Made by a program: the position numbers and the translations under genes. 64,000 nucleotides of DNA, taken from NCBI RefSeq assembly GCF_000379465.1, contig NZ_KB905383.1, forward strand, positions 62,180 through 126,179, given 5' to 3'. The DNA comes from Sciscionella marina DSM 45152. GTDB lineage: Bacteria; Actinomycetota; Actinomycetes; Mycobacteriales; Pseudonocardiaceae. Positions within the stretch are counted from its first letter, which is position 1. The number at the start of each line of letters is the position of its first letter. Below, in pieces: positions 8,428 through 19,469 of this stretch. The notes under the pieces were generated by a model. That model was not told the origin of the DNA and searched no databases. It was given only the letters and a program-made list of their open reading frames with translations.

Positions 8428-9582
8428 CTACTTCCGGTTGCGCTTCTTCTTCCGCCCTCGGTCGGATATCAAGCCGGGTACCGATTGCGAGGTGTTCAGC
8501 GCGCCGTTCGACTTCGACTGCGCGGAATCTCCCTTACCCCCGGAACCGTTCGAGGCCGTGGTTCCCGCGGGCGCTTCCTTCGGCTGCTGCTTCGGCGAAC
8601 CACCATCGGATTTCGCCTCACCACCGGACTTCTCGGACTTCTTGGTCTCGTTCTTCTCGACCGGCTCGGGCGCCTTCTCCGCGTTCGGCTCGTCCTGCTC
8701 CTTCGGCTGGTTGGCCGGCTGCTTGCCCGGTTTCTGCCCCGGCTTGGGGGCGAGCGCCTGGCGTGCTTCCTGGGCTTCCTGCTTCTTGCGGGCCTCTTCC
8801 TTGTCCATCCGCCGGAACACGAAGTGCTGCTGGGCAAGCGTCCAGCTGTTGTTGCTCAGCCAGTAGAGGAGCAGACCGATCGGCAGGGCCGCACCGAAGA
8901 TCAGCACACCGAGCGGGAACAGATACAGCTGAACCTTCTGCATCATCGCGCCGCCGGGCTGGTTGTTCGTGGTGCCCATGGCCTGCTGGCGCTGCACCGA
9001 AAGCCGTGCGGTGAAGTGGGTCGCGATCGAGGCGACGATCATCAGCGGGATGGCGACCGGAGCCACACCCCAGTGGAATCCGTGGGCACCGCCGCCGTAG
9101 GACCCGAGCAGTCCGGCGTTGAACACCATGTCGTTGAGGTGCACGCCGAACAGGTCCGCGCGCAGATACGAGGTGATGTCCGATTTCGGGAAGAAGTAGT
9201 TGCTGCCGTAGTTCGGGTTGAAGTTCCGGATGACGTGGTTGAGCCCGATGAACACCGGGATCTGGAAGATCATCGGCAGGCAGCCACCGAGCGGGTTGAA
9301 CCCGTGCTCGCGCTGGAGCTTCTGCATCTCCTGCGCCTGTCGCTGCCGATCATTGGCGTACTTCTTCTGGAGCGCCTTGATCTGCGGCTGGAACTCTTGC
9401 ATCTTCCGCATGGACTTGATCTGGTGCACCATCGGCTTGAGCAGCAGCGCACGCAGCGTGAAGACGAGGAAGACGATCGAGAGCGCCCAGGCGAAGGCGT
9501 TGCTGTCGCCGAGGATGAACCCGAAGACCTTGTGCCAACACCACATGACGAAGGACACGGGCCAGTAAATAAAATCGAGCAC
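8428..9582 (-). CDS. yidC: Membrane-protein insertase YidC
   Basis: A 384-residue polytopic insertase that works alone or with SecYEG. Hydrophobic segments include an N-terminal helix (residues ~15-45, WALSIVFLVFTLRALLLKP), GGCLPMIFQIPVFIGLNHVI near 100, PVAIPLMIVASIATHF near 175 and YLFPLGVLIFGAALPIGLLLYWLSNN near 215. The cytoplasmic loop has many Gln/Lys residues. After about residue 255 there is a very long Lys/Glu/Pro/Gln-rich tail ending RGRKKKRNRK, a likely ribosome-contacting extension. It is longer than in many actinobacteria. Confidence 0.95.
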   Translation of the reverse strand: MLDFIYWPVSFVMWCWHKVFGFILGDSNAFAWALSIVFLVFTLRALLLKPMVHQIKSMRKMQEFQPQIKALQKKYANDRQRQAQEMQKLQREHGFNPLGGCLPMIFQIPVFIGLNHVIRNFNPNYGSNYFFPKSDITSYLRADLFGVHLNDMVFNAGLLGSYGGGAHGFHWGVAPVAIPLMIVASIATHFTARLSVQRQQAMGTTNNQPGGAMMQKVQLYLFPLGVLIFGAALPIGLLLYWLSNNSWTLAQQHFVFRRMDKEEARKKQEAQEARQALAPKPGQKPGKQPANQPKEQDEPNAEKAPEPVEKNETKKSEKSGGEAKSDGGSPKQQPKEAPAGTTASNGSGGKGDSAQSKSNGALNTSQSVPGLISDRGRKKKRNRK

Positions 9583-9586
9583 GCGG

Positions 9587-9898
9587 TTACTCCTTGGCAG
9601 GGTGTTCGGTCAAGTCTTCGAGTGCGCTCGTGCCAGCTCCGCGCCTCGGCGGAACCGGGTCAATACCCCCAGGATGCCAGGGACCGCAACGAAGCAGTCG
9701 GCGGACCGCGAGCAAGGTCCCTCGTGCGGCGCCGTGCACGCGTAGCGCCTCGAGCGCGTACTCACTACAGCTCGGATAGAACCGGCAGCTCGGCGGGAGC
9801 AGCGGGGAGATCCCCTTCCGGTATCCCTTGACCAGCAGCATCAGGCCCCTGGCGAACACGCCTGGGCGTGCCACCGCCACAGAGACCGGGCGAGCCAT
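9587..9898 (-). CDS. yidD: Membrane-protein insertion efficiency factor YidD
   Basis: A small (103-residue) protein with the family core [31 protein letters not shown] and [11 protein letters not shown]. It is thought to help YidC-dependent insertion at the inner face of the membrane. A start at 9901 (MMARP) is equally possible. It overlaps the rnpA stop, consistent with a co-transcribed rpmH-rnpA-yidD-yidC-jag-rsmG-parA-parB string. Confidence 0.93.
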   Translation of the reverse strand: MARPVSVAVARPGVFARGLMLLVKGYRKGISPLLPPSCRFYPSCSEYALEALRVHGAARGTLLAVRRLLRCGPWHPGGIDPVPPRRGAGTSALEDLTEHPAKE

Positions 9899-10263
9899 CA
9901 CGACTCGCCGGTACGCGATCCGGGCAGCCGCAGTCGGTCGAGCGCGGTATCGAGATCCGCCGCGAGCGCCGAACTCCGCGAACCCGCGGCCGCGGGGAGG
10001 GCACGCACGACGAGCTGCGTCCCGGGCGGCAACCGATCGAGCCGGTCGTGCACCAGATGACGCAGTTGGCGGGTGACCCGATGGCGGACCACCGAGTTAC
10101 CGACCGCCTTGCTCACGACAAATCCCGCCCGCGCGGAACCCTCGGTGATCGAATCGTCGCGCAGCGCATGCACAACAAGCCGGGAGCGTCCTGCCCGACG
10201 ACCCCTGCGGGTCACCGAGCGGAACTCCCGGCTGTTCGTCAGTCGAGCGGTCGCGGGCAGCAC
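9898..10263 (-). CDS. rnpA: Ribonuclease P protein component
   Basis: A 121-residue basic protein subunit of RNase P, which trims tRNA 5' leaders. It carries [27 protein letters not shown] and the RNR-like motif [26 protein letters not shown]. It lies directly downstream of rpmH on the same strand, the near-universal arrangement. Confidence 0.95.
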   Translation of the reverse strand: MLPATARLTNSREFRSVTRRGRRAGRSRLVVHALRDDSITEGSARAGFVVSKAVGNSVVRHRVTRQLRHLVHDRLDRLPPGTQLVVRALPAAAGSRSSALAADLDTALDRLRLPGSRTGES

Positions 10264-10278
10264 GGCATCCGCCCGCGA

Positions 10279-10416
10279 TCAGGCGGACAGCTTGGCGCGT
10301 CCCTTACGCCTGCGGTTCGCGAGGATGGCGCGACCGGCGCGGGTGCGCATCCGAAGCCGGAACCCGTGCTTGCGGGACCGACGACGATTGTTCGGTTGGA
10401 ACGTACGCTTACTCAC
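10279..10416 (-). CDS. rpmH: 50S ribosomal protein L34
   Basis: A 45-residue protein with a GTG start, [18 protein letters not shown] followed by [21 protein letters not shown] and ending AKLSA. It is a textbook L34, extremely rich in Arg/Lys. It marks the divergence point: everything to its left down to parB is transcribed leftward, and dnaA rightward. Confidence 0.97.
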   Translation of the reverse strand: MSKRTFQPNNRRRSRKHGFRLRMRTRAGRAILANRRRKGRAKLSA

Positions 10417-10952
10417 GGCTGGTTACTCCCGTACAGTGCCATTGGCCAAAATCCGATCGTCTCCCATTCGCTCATGTCCTACCCATGCGTGCGGGCATGC
10501 GAAACAACCCGCGCAGGCGGGAGACCTTCATAGGTTACGCAGTCCCTCGATCGGGCTGAAAACCGGGTACCGCCCAGCGACACGCCGGACGATAGGGTGC
10601 TTGATCTACCACCACGTCTTGTGGCATCGCGCCGGTGTTGTTAGCGTTCCCATCCTGCCGGCATTGCTGGATGCCGTGGAGCGAGAAGTACGGATATCGC
10701 GCAGAGGCGAGAACGTGGGAGTTGGTCCTCTGCATCGGACGCCGGTCCATTGGAGTGTCGAACTGTTGTGGAGTTTGATGCGTTAACACGCATGCTCGTG
10801 CACAGCTGTGGACAAGTTTGTGGATATCCTTGTTCTCGGGCGCCCACGGAAGGGTGATACCGGCCTTGCAAGCTATGGCGCTCGATGAGCGAATCGGGCG
10901 GTAACCGCGTAGTGTGAGCTAACGACCCAGGTCAGACCTGTACGGGAGGGGA
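10417..10952. promoter_or_regulatory. rpmH-dnaA intergenic region with DnaA boxes
   Basis: A 536-bp gene-free gap between divergent rpmH and dnaA. It should hold the promoters of both. Two DnaA boxes sit close together: TGTGGACAA (10807-10815, perfect complement of TTGTCCACA) and TGTGGATAT (10819-10827). They probably serve dnaA autoregulation or form the smaller half of a bipartite origin. The short reading frames here show no protein-like features. Confidence 0.75.
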
Positions 10953-12554
10953 GTGAGCGGGGGCGTGTCGGAAACCCGGGCCGACCTGGGTCTCATCTGG
11001 GACCAGGTGGTCACCGAACTTTCCAACGGGACCTTGTCCCCGTTGCAGCGCGCGTGGATGCAGGTGACTCGTCCACTCGGGCTACTCGACGGCACCGCTC
11101 TACTCGCCGCGCCGAGCGAGTTCGCCAAGGACGCGATCGAACGCGCCCTGCGGGATCCGATCACCGAAGCACTCTCCAGGTACATCGGGGCCCCGGTCTC
11201 CCTCGCCGTGAAGGTGGACACCGGGACCGCGGACGCGCGGCATCGCAAGGACAGCGAACCCGCCGAGGCCGCCCCGGCCGAGGAAGAGGAACCGACCAAC
11301 GGTTCACCCACTCCGGAACCGGCCCTGGTCAGTGCCGCGCAGGTGGGCGGCCCCGAGGATCAGGCCCCGCTGCATCACCTCGAGGAGTCGCAGACCGAAG
11401 AGGTCGACGAGGAGGGGGACGCGCTCAAGGCGGCGAACGAGATCTGGCCGCGGTTCACCGGCCAGCAGTCCACGTCGAGTGAGCAACCGTTCACCGCGCC
11501 CGCGCAGCCGCAGACTTCCAAGACGAAGCTGAACGAGAAGTACACCTTCGACACCTTCGTCATCGGTGCTTCGAACCGGTTCGCGAACGCCGCGGCCGTC
11601 GCCGTGTCCGAAGCGCCGGCGCGCGCGTACAACCCGTTGTTCATCTGGGGCGAGTCCGGACTCGGCAAGACCCACCTGCTGCACGCGGTCGGGCACTACG
11701 CGCAACGACTGTTCCCCGGGATGCGGGTGCGCTACGTGTCGACCGAGGAATTCACCAATGACTTCATCAACTCCCTGCGCGATGACCGCAAGGTCGCGTT
11801 CCAGCGCAGGTACCGGGATGTGGATGTACTGCTCGTCGACGATGTGCAGTTCCTCGAAGGTAAGGAAGGAACCCAGGAGGAGTTCTTCCATACCTTCAAC
11901 ACCTTGCACAACGCGAACAAGCAGATCGTCGTGTCCTCGGATCGCCCGCCCAAGGGACTGGGCACCCTCGAGGACCGGCTGCGCACCCGCTTCGAATGGG
12001 GGCTGATCACCGACATCCAGCCGCCCGAGCTCGAGACGCGGATCGCGATCCTGCGGAAGAAGGCCGCGCAGGACCGGTTGAACGTGCCCATGGATGTACT
12101 GGAGTTCATCGCCGCGCGCGTCGAACGCAACATCCGGGAACTCGAGGGTGCACTCATCCGGGTCACCGCCTTCGCCTCGCTCAACCGGCAGGCGGTGGAT
12201 GTCCAGCTCGCCGAGATCGTGCTGCGCGATCTGATCCCCGACTCACAGCAGCCGGAGATCTCGGCGACCACGATCATGTCGGTCACCGCGGAATTCTTCG
12301 GTGTCACCGTCGACGAGCTGTGCGGCCCCGGCAAGGTCAAGGCGCTCGCGCAGTCGCGCCAGATCGCCATGTATCTGTGCCGCGAACTCACCGATGCCTC
12401 GCTGCCCCGGATCGGTCAGGCCTTCGGCGGCCGCGACCACACCACGGTCATGCACGCAGACAAGAAGATCCGCAAGGAAATGGCCGAGCGCCGGCGTACC
12501 TACGACCAGGTTCAGGAGCTGACCGCGCGCATCAAGCAGCGCGCTCGCGGCTGA
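10953..12554 (+). CDS. dnaA: Chromosomal replication initiator DnaA
   Basis: A 533-residue AAA+ initiator. Domain I covers the first ~90 residues. An acidic, Glu/Pro-rich domain II linker runs from about 95 to 190, long as in other actinobacteria. The ATPase core begins [18 protein letters not shown], with Walker [14 protein letters not shown], Walker [11 protein letters not shown] and sensor residues in [10 protein letters not shown]. Domain IV has the DNA-binding signature [15 protein letters not shown]. The GTG start at 10953 follows GGGAGGGGA. The repeat R2 palindrome lies 111 bp after the stop. Confidence 0.98.
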   Translation: MSGGVSETRADLGLIWDQVVTELSNGTLSPLQRAWMQVTRPLGLLDGTALLAAPSEFAKDAIERALRDPITEALSRYIGAPVSLAVKVDTGTADARHRKDSEPAEAAPAEEEEPTNGSPTPEPALVSAAQVGGPEDQAPLHHLEESQTEEVDEEGDALKAANEIWPRFTGQQSTSSEQPFTAPAQPQTSKTKLNEKYTFDTFVIGASNRFANAAAVAVSEAPARAYNPLFIWGESGLGKTHLLHAVGHYAQRLFPGMRVRYVSTEEFTNDFINSLRDDRKVAFQRRYRDVDVLLVDDVQFLEGKEGTQEEFFHTFNTLHNANKQIVVSSDRPPKGLGTLEDRLRTRFEWGLITDIQPPELETRIAILRKKAAQDRLNVPMDVLEFIAARVERNIRELEGALIRVTAFASLNRQAVDVQLAEIVLRDLIPDSQQPEISATTIMSVTAEFFGVTVDELCGPGKVKALAQSRQIAMYLCRELTDASLPRIGQAFGGRDHTTVMHADKKIRKEMAERRRTYDQVQELTARIKQRARG

Positions 12555-13311
12555 GTCGGCACATCCACATCCCCGTTCCGGTCGCCCCGGAGCCCCTTCA
12601 GCGCCCTTGTCCGGCGCTCGTTCGTGCTGCCCCCCGAACGGGCTCTCACCTGCGCCGATAGTCCCTCGTGCGTGGTTGTGTTGGTTCTAGGCAACACAAC
12701 CACGCACGACCGATTCCGCCGCTGAACCGGCTCGGATGTGCCTCGACACCGTCAGGAATCAGTGATCTGCGTCACTCATAGGTGGGATTCGACGCCGAGC
12801 ACGCGCGTTCGGCCATCCCCACAGGCTTGGGCACAACTCGGTGGATAGCTGGGGACGGAACTGTGGAAAACAGGACACGGATGTGGAGCAGCGGCCGCCG
12901 GGCCGATCCGGTCCACACATCCACAGGCTCCCTCCCGGACTCGCACACGGGCGGGTCCACATCCAACGCAAGCCGCTCACCTGCGAGAACCACCTCCGTC
13001 CACACAACCCACAACGCCTACTACTACGACGGTTTGTTCTCTTTTGAAGAGAAAAACAAACAACAACAGGCGAGCTTGTGAACTGGGGACAACCGAGACC
13101 CGGAACGCGGCCCGGGCGGCGGAGCCCGGTTCGCGCTACTGCCGGGCACGTTCTACGGTTGGCATTCACCGCCGGGATGCGCATCGAGCACCGGCACACA
13201 CCGCCAACACCCACTGCGTCGAGCCGGTCACGCTTCGCTGTGCTCGGCGCTGGGGTGTCGGACCCCGGTGGTAAGACCGGTGCGGGAACCGTCGTCGGGA
13301 AAGGACGTCAG
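12555..13311. other. oriC: Presumptive oriC: dnaA-dnaN intergenic region
   Basis: A 757-bp gene-free interval in the position where actinobacterial oriC lies. Matches to a relaxed DnaA box (NNRTCCACA, either strand) include 12813-12821, 12840-12848, 12862-12870 (TGTGGAAAA), 12909-12917, 12917-12925, 12953-12961 and 12997-13005, with TGGGGACAA at 13084-13092. An AT-rich stretch at about 13031-13070 (GGTTTGTTCTCTTTTG then AAGAGAAAAACAAA) forms an inverted repeat and is a good candidate DNA-unwinding element. Repeat R2 occupies the dnaA-proximal side. Gene polarity also switches around here. Confidence 0.82.
12666..12709. repeat. Palindromic repeat R2 (dnaA 3' side)
   Basis: The arms TCGTGCGTGGTTGTGTTG and CAACACAACCACGCACGA pair perfectly around GTTCTAGG, the TTCTAA loop orientation. 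It is placed as a terminator of dnaA would be, between dnaA and the DnaA-box field. Confidence 0.88.
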
Positions 13312-14439
13312 ATGAAAATCCGTGTCGAGCGTGATGGACTCGCCGACGCCGTCGCGTGGGTCGCGAGAAGCCTCCCTGCCCGTCCACCGGTACCGGTGCT
13401 CGGCGGGATCCTCCTCGAAGCAGATTCCGAACAGGACGTACTCACGGTCTCGGGTTTCGACTACGAGACCTCGGCGACGGTCAACGTGCCCGCGACCCTG
13501 TCCGCATCCGGGCGCACGCTCGTCTCCGGACGACTGCTCGCGGACATCACCAAGGCGCTGCCGAACAAGCCGGTCGAGCTCGCCGTCGAAGGCTCCCGGG
13601 TGGAGATCGTCTGCGGGACCGCGAAGTTCTCCCTGCCCACGATGCCGGTCGAGGACTACCCGCAGCTGCCGAACATGCCGGACAAGGTCGGTGAACTGCC
13701 CGGTGAACTGCTCGGCACCGCCGTCGCCCAGGTCGCGGTCGCCGCGGGCAAGGACGACACGCTGCCGATGCTCACCGGGGTGCGAGTGGAGATCGCCGGC
13801 GACAAACTGACGCTCGTGGCGACCGACCGGTTCCGGCTCGCGATGCGGGAGATCACCTGGACCCCGGCACAGGAGGCCGAGGACACCGCGGTGCTCGTGC
13901 CCGCGCGTACCCTCGCCGAATCGGCGAAGACACTCGGCGCATCCGGGGCGACCGCCGAACTGGCACTCGCTTCCGGTGACGGGCTGGTCGGGCTCTCCGG
14001 TGCGGGGCGCCGCTCCACCGCGCGATTGCTCGATGCCGAATTCCCGAAATACCGCCAGCTGTTGCCCGACGATCAGACCACGACCGCGATCATCGAGGTG
14101 TCCAAGCTGGTCGACGCGATCAAACGTGTCTCGCTCGTCGCCGAGCGTGGGACCCAGGTCCGGCTCGAATTCTCCGAGGACGGGCTCAACCTCACCGCGG
14201 GTGGCGAGGAAGAGGGCAGCGCGGAGGAAGCGATCGCGGTCGAGTTCGAGGGCGAGCCCGTGACCATCGCGTTCAACCCGACCTATCTGCTCGATGGACT
14301 GAGTGCCGTGCGTACCGATCGGGCGCACATGGCGTTCACCACGGCCAACCGGCCTGCACTGCTCAAGCCGGTGGACGAGGATGGACAAGTAGCGGGCGAC
14401 TATCTGTACCTGTTGATGCCGGTCCGGCTTCCGGGCTGA
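13312..14439 (+). CDS. dnaN: DNA polymerase III beta subunit (sliding clamp)
   Basis: A 375-residue ring-forming clamp. It begins [21 protein letters not shown] and shows the three repeated clamp domains, with [49 protein letters not shown] and a C-terminal [12 protein letters not shown]. The ATG at 13312 was chosen over the longer open frame because it is preceded by GGGAAAGGA and matches the family N-terminus. The upstream part of that frame lies in oriC. Confidence 0.97.
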   Translation: MKIRVERDGLADAVAWVARSLPARPPVPVLGGILLEADSEQDVLTVSGFDYETSATVNVPATLSASGRTLVSGRLLADITKALPNKPVELAVEGSRVEIVCGTAKFSLPTMPVEDYPQLPNMPDKVGELPGELLGTAVAQVAVAAGKDDTLPMLTGVRVEIAGDKLTLVATDRFRLAMREITWTPAQEAEDTAVLVPARTLAESAKTLGASGATAELALASGDGLVGLSGAGRRSTARLLDAEFPKYRQLLPDDQTTTAIIEVSKLVDAIKRVSLVAERGTQVRLEFSEDGLNLTAGGEEEGSAEEAIAVEFEGEPVTIAFNPTYLLDGLSAVRTDRAHMAFTTANRPALLKPVDEDGQVAGDYLYLLMPVRLPG

Positions 14440-14485
14440 GCACATCCGCGAAACCACGATCAGGGAGCTAGAAGGGGAGCGCACC

Positions 14486-15379
14486 GTGCAACTCGGTCTC
14501 ATCGGCCTCGGCAAAATGGGATTCAACATGCGCGAACGTCTGCGTCGCGCGGGACACGAGGTCGTCGGGTACGACCAGAACCCGGATGTCAGCGACAGCA
14601 GTTCGCTCGCCGATCTCGTCGGCAAACTCGGCGGGCCTCGCGTCGTGTGGGTCATGGTCCCGGCAGGGGAACCGACCCGGGCCACGGTCGCCGAACTCGC
14701 CGGACTGCTCGAGGACGGCGACCTCGTGATCGACGGCGGCAACTCCCGGTTCACCGAGGACAAGCACAACGCGGAGGTGCTCGCGGCCCGCGGGATCGGG
14801 TTCGTGGACTGCGGAGTTTCCGGCGGAGTCTGGGGACTCGAGGTCGGTTACGGGTTGATGTGCGGTGGCGCGGACACGGATGTCGAGCGAGCCATGCCCA
14901 TCTTCGACGCGCTGCGCCCGGATGGCCCGCGCGATGAAGGGTTCGCCCACGCGGGCGCCGTCGGTGCCGGTCACTACGCGAAGATGGTGCACAACGGCAT
15001 CGAGTACGGGTTGATGCAGGCCTATGCGGAGGGCTTCGAACTGCTCGAGGCCGCCGACGAGGTCACGAACACCGCGGGTGTGTTCAAGGCATGGCGGCGG
15101 GGGACCGTCGTGCGATCCTGGCTGCTCGACCTGCTCGTGCGTGCGCTCGAAGAAGACCCGGACCTGGCCGGGATCACCGGTTATGTCGAGGATTCCGGCG
15201 AGGGACGCTGGACGATCGAGGAAGCCATCGATCACGCGGTCCCGGTTCCGGTCATCTCAGCCGCCCTGTTCGCCCGGTTCTCCTCGCGGCAGACCGATTC
15301 GCCTGCGCTCAAGGCAATCGCCGCGTTGCGCAACCAGTTCGGCGGGCACGCGGTCCACAGCGCCGAGGAATCCAGCTGA
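14486..15379 (+). CDS. gnd: 6-phosphogluconate dehydrogenase, decarboxylating (short form)
   Basis: A 297-residue oxidative pentose-phosphate enzyme converting 6-phosphogluconate to ribulose 5-phosphate. The N-terminal Rossmann motif is GLIGLGKMGFNM. The substrate-binding signatures are DGGNSRFTEDKHNAEVL, GFVDCGVSGGVWGLEVGYG and GAGHYAKMVHNGIEYGLMQAYAE, the last with the catalytic Lys. At about 300 residues it is the short, usually NAD-preferring type. Its place between dnaN and recF is characteristic of actinobacteria. Confidence 0.94.
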   Translation: MQLGLIGLGKMGFNMRERLRRAGHEVVGYDQNPDVSDSSSLADLVGKLGGPRVVWVMVPAGEPTRATVAELAGLLEDGDLVIDGGNSRFTEDKHNAEVLAARGIGFVDCGVSGGVWGLEVGYGLMCGGADTDVERAMPIFDALRPDGPRDEGFAHAGAVGAGHYAKMVHNGIEYGLMQAYAEGFELLEAADEVTNTAGVFKAWRRGTVVRSWLLDLLVRALEEDPDLAGITGYVEDSGEGRWTIEEAIDHAVPVPVISAALFARFSSRQTDSPALKAIAALRNQFGGHAVHSAEESS

Positions 15380-15382
15380 TCG

Positions 15383-16504
15383 GTGTACGTCCGGCATCTC
15401 CAGGTTACCGATTTCCGTTCCTGGGAACTCGCTGACCTGCCCTTACACCCGGGACCGACGGTATTGCTCGGGCGCAACGGCCAGGGCAAGACCAACCTGG
15501 TCGAAGCGCTCGGCTATGCCGCGACACTGTCCTCGCACCGAGTCGCCTCGGATGCTCCGCTGATTCGCCGGGGCGCCCAGCGTGCGGTGGTACGCACCGC
15601 GATCGTGCAGGACGGCCGGGAAGTGACCGTCGAACTCGAGATCACCTCGGGCAAGGCGAACCGGGCCCTGCTCAACCGCGGCGCGGTGCCCCGGACCAGG
15701 GATGTCGCCGGAATCCTGCGCACCGTGCTGTTCGCTCCGGAGGACCTGGCCCTGGTTCGTGGGGATCCTGGGGAACGGCGCTCGTTCCTCGACGGTCTGC
15801 TCGCCCTGCGCGCACCACGGTTCGCCGGGATCCGCTCCGACTACGAGCGCGTGCTCAAACAGCGAAGTGCCCTGTTGAAGACCGCGAGGGCGGCGAAATC
15901 CAATCTGAGCACCCTCGAGGTCTGGGACGGGCACCTCGCTGCGCAGGGTGCGGCGCTGCTCGCGGGGCGGATCGAGCTCAGCGCGGCACTCGCCCCGCAT
16001 GTGGCCGCCGCCTACGCGGGGGTCGCCCCGGAATCGGTGCCCATCGACATCCGCTATCGCTCGAGTCTCGGCGAGCAGGTACCGGAGAGCACGGATGTCA
16101 CGGAGCTCGAACAGGCGCTGCTCGAGGGCATCGCCCGTGTGCGTGACCAGGAACTCGAACGTGGTGTCAGCCTGATCGGACCGCATCGCGACGATCTGGA
16201 ACTACTACTCGGTGAAGGACCCGCCAAGGGATACGCCAGTCACGGCGAATCCTGGTCCTTCGCACTGGCGCTGCGACTCGGCGCGTACGAGCTGTTACGT
16301 GGCGAAGGCAGTGAGCCGGTACTGATCCTCGACGACGTGTTCGCCGAGCTCGATCGAAGACGAAGAGGCAAGCTCGCCGAGGTCGCGACGGCTGCTGAGC
16401 AGGTGATCGTGACCGCGGCGGTCGGTGAAGACGTTCCCGCCGAACTCGACGGGGATCGGTTTCACGTCTCGAACGGGATGGTTACCGCGGACGCATCAGC
16501 GTGA
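15383..16504 (+). CDS. recF: DNA replication/repair ATPase RecF
   Basis: A 373-residue SMC-like ATPase that loads RecA at single-strand gaps. The N-terminus reads [17 protein letters not shown], with Walker [15 protein letters not shown] near residue 35. The C-terminal part has [20 protein letters not shown] (signature region) and [21 protein letters not shown] (Walker B/D-loop). The GTG start is four bases after the gnd stop, indicating one operon. Confidence 0.96.
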   Translation: MYVRHLQVTDFRSWELADLPLHPGPTVLLGRNGQGKTNLVEALGYAATLSSHRVASDAPLIRRGAQRAVVRTAIVQDGREVTVELEITSGKANRALLNRGAVPRTRDVAGILRTVLFAPEDLALVRGDPGERRSFLDGLLALRAPRFAGIRSDYERVLKQRSALLKTARAAKSNLSTLEVWDGHLAAQGAALLAGRIELSAALAPHVAAAYAGVAPESVPIDIRYRSSLGEQVPESTDVTELEQALLEGIARVRDQELERGVSLIGPHRDDLELLLGEGPAKGYASHGESWSFALALRLGAYELLRGEGSEPVLILDDVFAELDRRRRGKLAEVATAAEQVIVTAAVGEDVPAELDGDRFHVSNGMVTADASA

Positions 16505-16517
16505 ACAGGAGATGGCT

Positions 16518-17153
16518 GTGAGCGCAGACACACCTGGGGACAACTCTGTGGATAATGTGGACAAGACACTCTCAGGGTCGGCCTCGACACCTGACATCTC
16601 CGAAAATATGTCCGATTCAGTCCCCGAAAGTGGTACATACGGTGGAGGGGAACCGCGTGGAGCCGATCTGGCGCGCCAAGCACTCGAGGCCGCGCGCGCC
16701 AAATCCGCGGCCCGCGATCGGCAACAGGCCAAGCACGCCGTGTACGGCAAACGCAAGCGCGCCCGGCGCAGGGGCTGGTCGGGAGCGCGCCCGGACGACC
16801 GGGATCCACAACCGCTCGGCAGGCTCACCGCGCGGATCATCGCCGAACGCGGCTGGAAAGAGCACCTCACCGGTGGTTCGGTGATCGCACGCTGGCCCGA
16901 ACTCGTCGGTGAGGAGGTCGCCGCGCACTCGGTCCCCGAACAGCTCAAAGGCACCGAACTGCATGTGCGTGCGGAATCCACCGCATGGGCGACCCAGCTA
17001 CGGCTGCTCCAGCGCCAGCTGATCAAACGGTTTGCCGAAAAGCTCGGGGACGGGATCGTCACCTCCATCAAGGTGGCGGGCCCGGCCGCACCGAGCTGGC
17101 GCTATGGCCCGCGCCACGTTCCCGGCCGTGGACCCCGGGACACCTACGGCTGA
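16518..17153 (+). CDS. dciA: DciA-type helicase-loader protein (DUF721)
   Basis: A 211-residue protein with the DUF721 domain in its second half: ARIIAERGWKEHLTGGSVIARWPELVGEEVAAHSVPEQL, then ELHVRAESTAWATQLRLLQRQLIKRF. DUF721/DciA proteins bind the replicative helicase and are needed for initiation in many bacteria, including mycobacteria. The N-terminal half is disordered and charged. The GTG start at 16518 has AGGAG six bases upstream; ATG 16512 is the alternative. Two perfect DnaA boxes lie in its first 50 bases. Its stop TGA is the outer end of repeat R3. Confidence 0.9.
   Translation: MSADTPGDNSVDNVDKTLSGSASTPDISENMSDSVPESGTYGGGEPRGADLARQALEAARAKSAARDRQQAKHAVYGKRKRARRRGWSGARPDDRDPQPLGRLTARIIAERGWKEHLTGGSVIARWPELVGEEVAAHSVPEQLKGTELHVRAESTAWATQLRLLQRQLIKRFAEKLGDGIVTSIKVAGPAAPSWRYGPRHVPGRGPRDTYG
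16547..16564. promoter_or_regulatory. Tandem perfect DnaA boxes inside dciA
   Basis: TGTGGATAA (16547-16555) is followed directly by TGTGGACAA (16556-16564); both are exact complements of the strong boxes TTATCCACA and TTGTCCACA. They encode SVDNVDKT near the DciA N-terminus. They may be an accidental product of coding, but two perfect adjacent boxes is more than chance would readily give. Confidence 0.6.
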
Positions 17154-17216
17154 CCAGCACAAACACGTGCTCGTGCGTGGTTGTGTCGCCGAGAACCAAC
17201 ACAACCACGCACAAGC
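17150..17216. repeat. Palindromic repeat R3 (dciA 3' end)
   Basis: The outer end CTGACCAG (17150-17157) supplies the dciA stop codon. The inner arms GCTCGTGCGTGGTTGTGT and ACACAACCACGCACAAGC flank an altered loop region (CGCCGAGAACCA). The right outer arm is not recognisable. Confidence 0.8.
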
Positions 17217-17374
17217 CCCGAGCCGACTCGGTGGGGAGTACGCACAGTGGCACGCAGAAGCCGGTGGACCCCGGTGGCGCGTGGGGCCGCTCGTCGAGGA
17301 AGAAAAAATCGCGTCAGTGGACACGCTAGAGGTGTCCTACTGCCACTTCTGCGCGAAGGGGCAAGTAGAATTGA

Positions 17375-19411
<2,037 letters not shown>

Positions 19412-19469
19412 TCGTCCGCGCTGCAGCGGGTAACAGCCCACGCCAGTCGACTGCGAATAGGGATTTCTC

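Noticed and set aside
8320-9831. A 503-codon plus-strand frame antisense to yidC
   Set aside because: Leu/Arg/Gly-rich composition without domains, covering the clear yidC gene.
16459-16474. Possible parS half-site (GGTTTCACGTCTCGAA) at the end of recF
   Set aside because: Only one half matches parS; the other half is destroyed, so ParB loading is unlikely.
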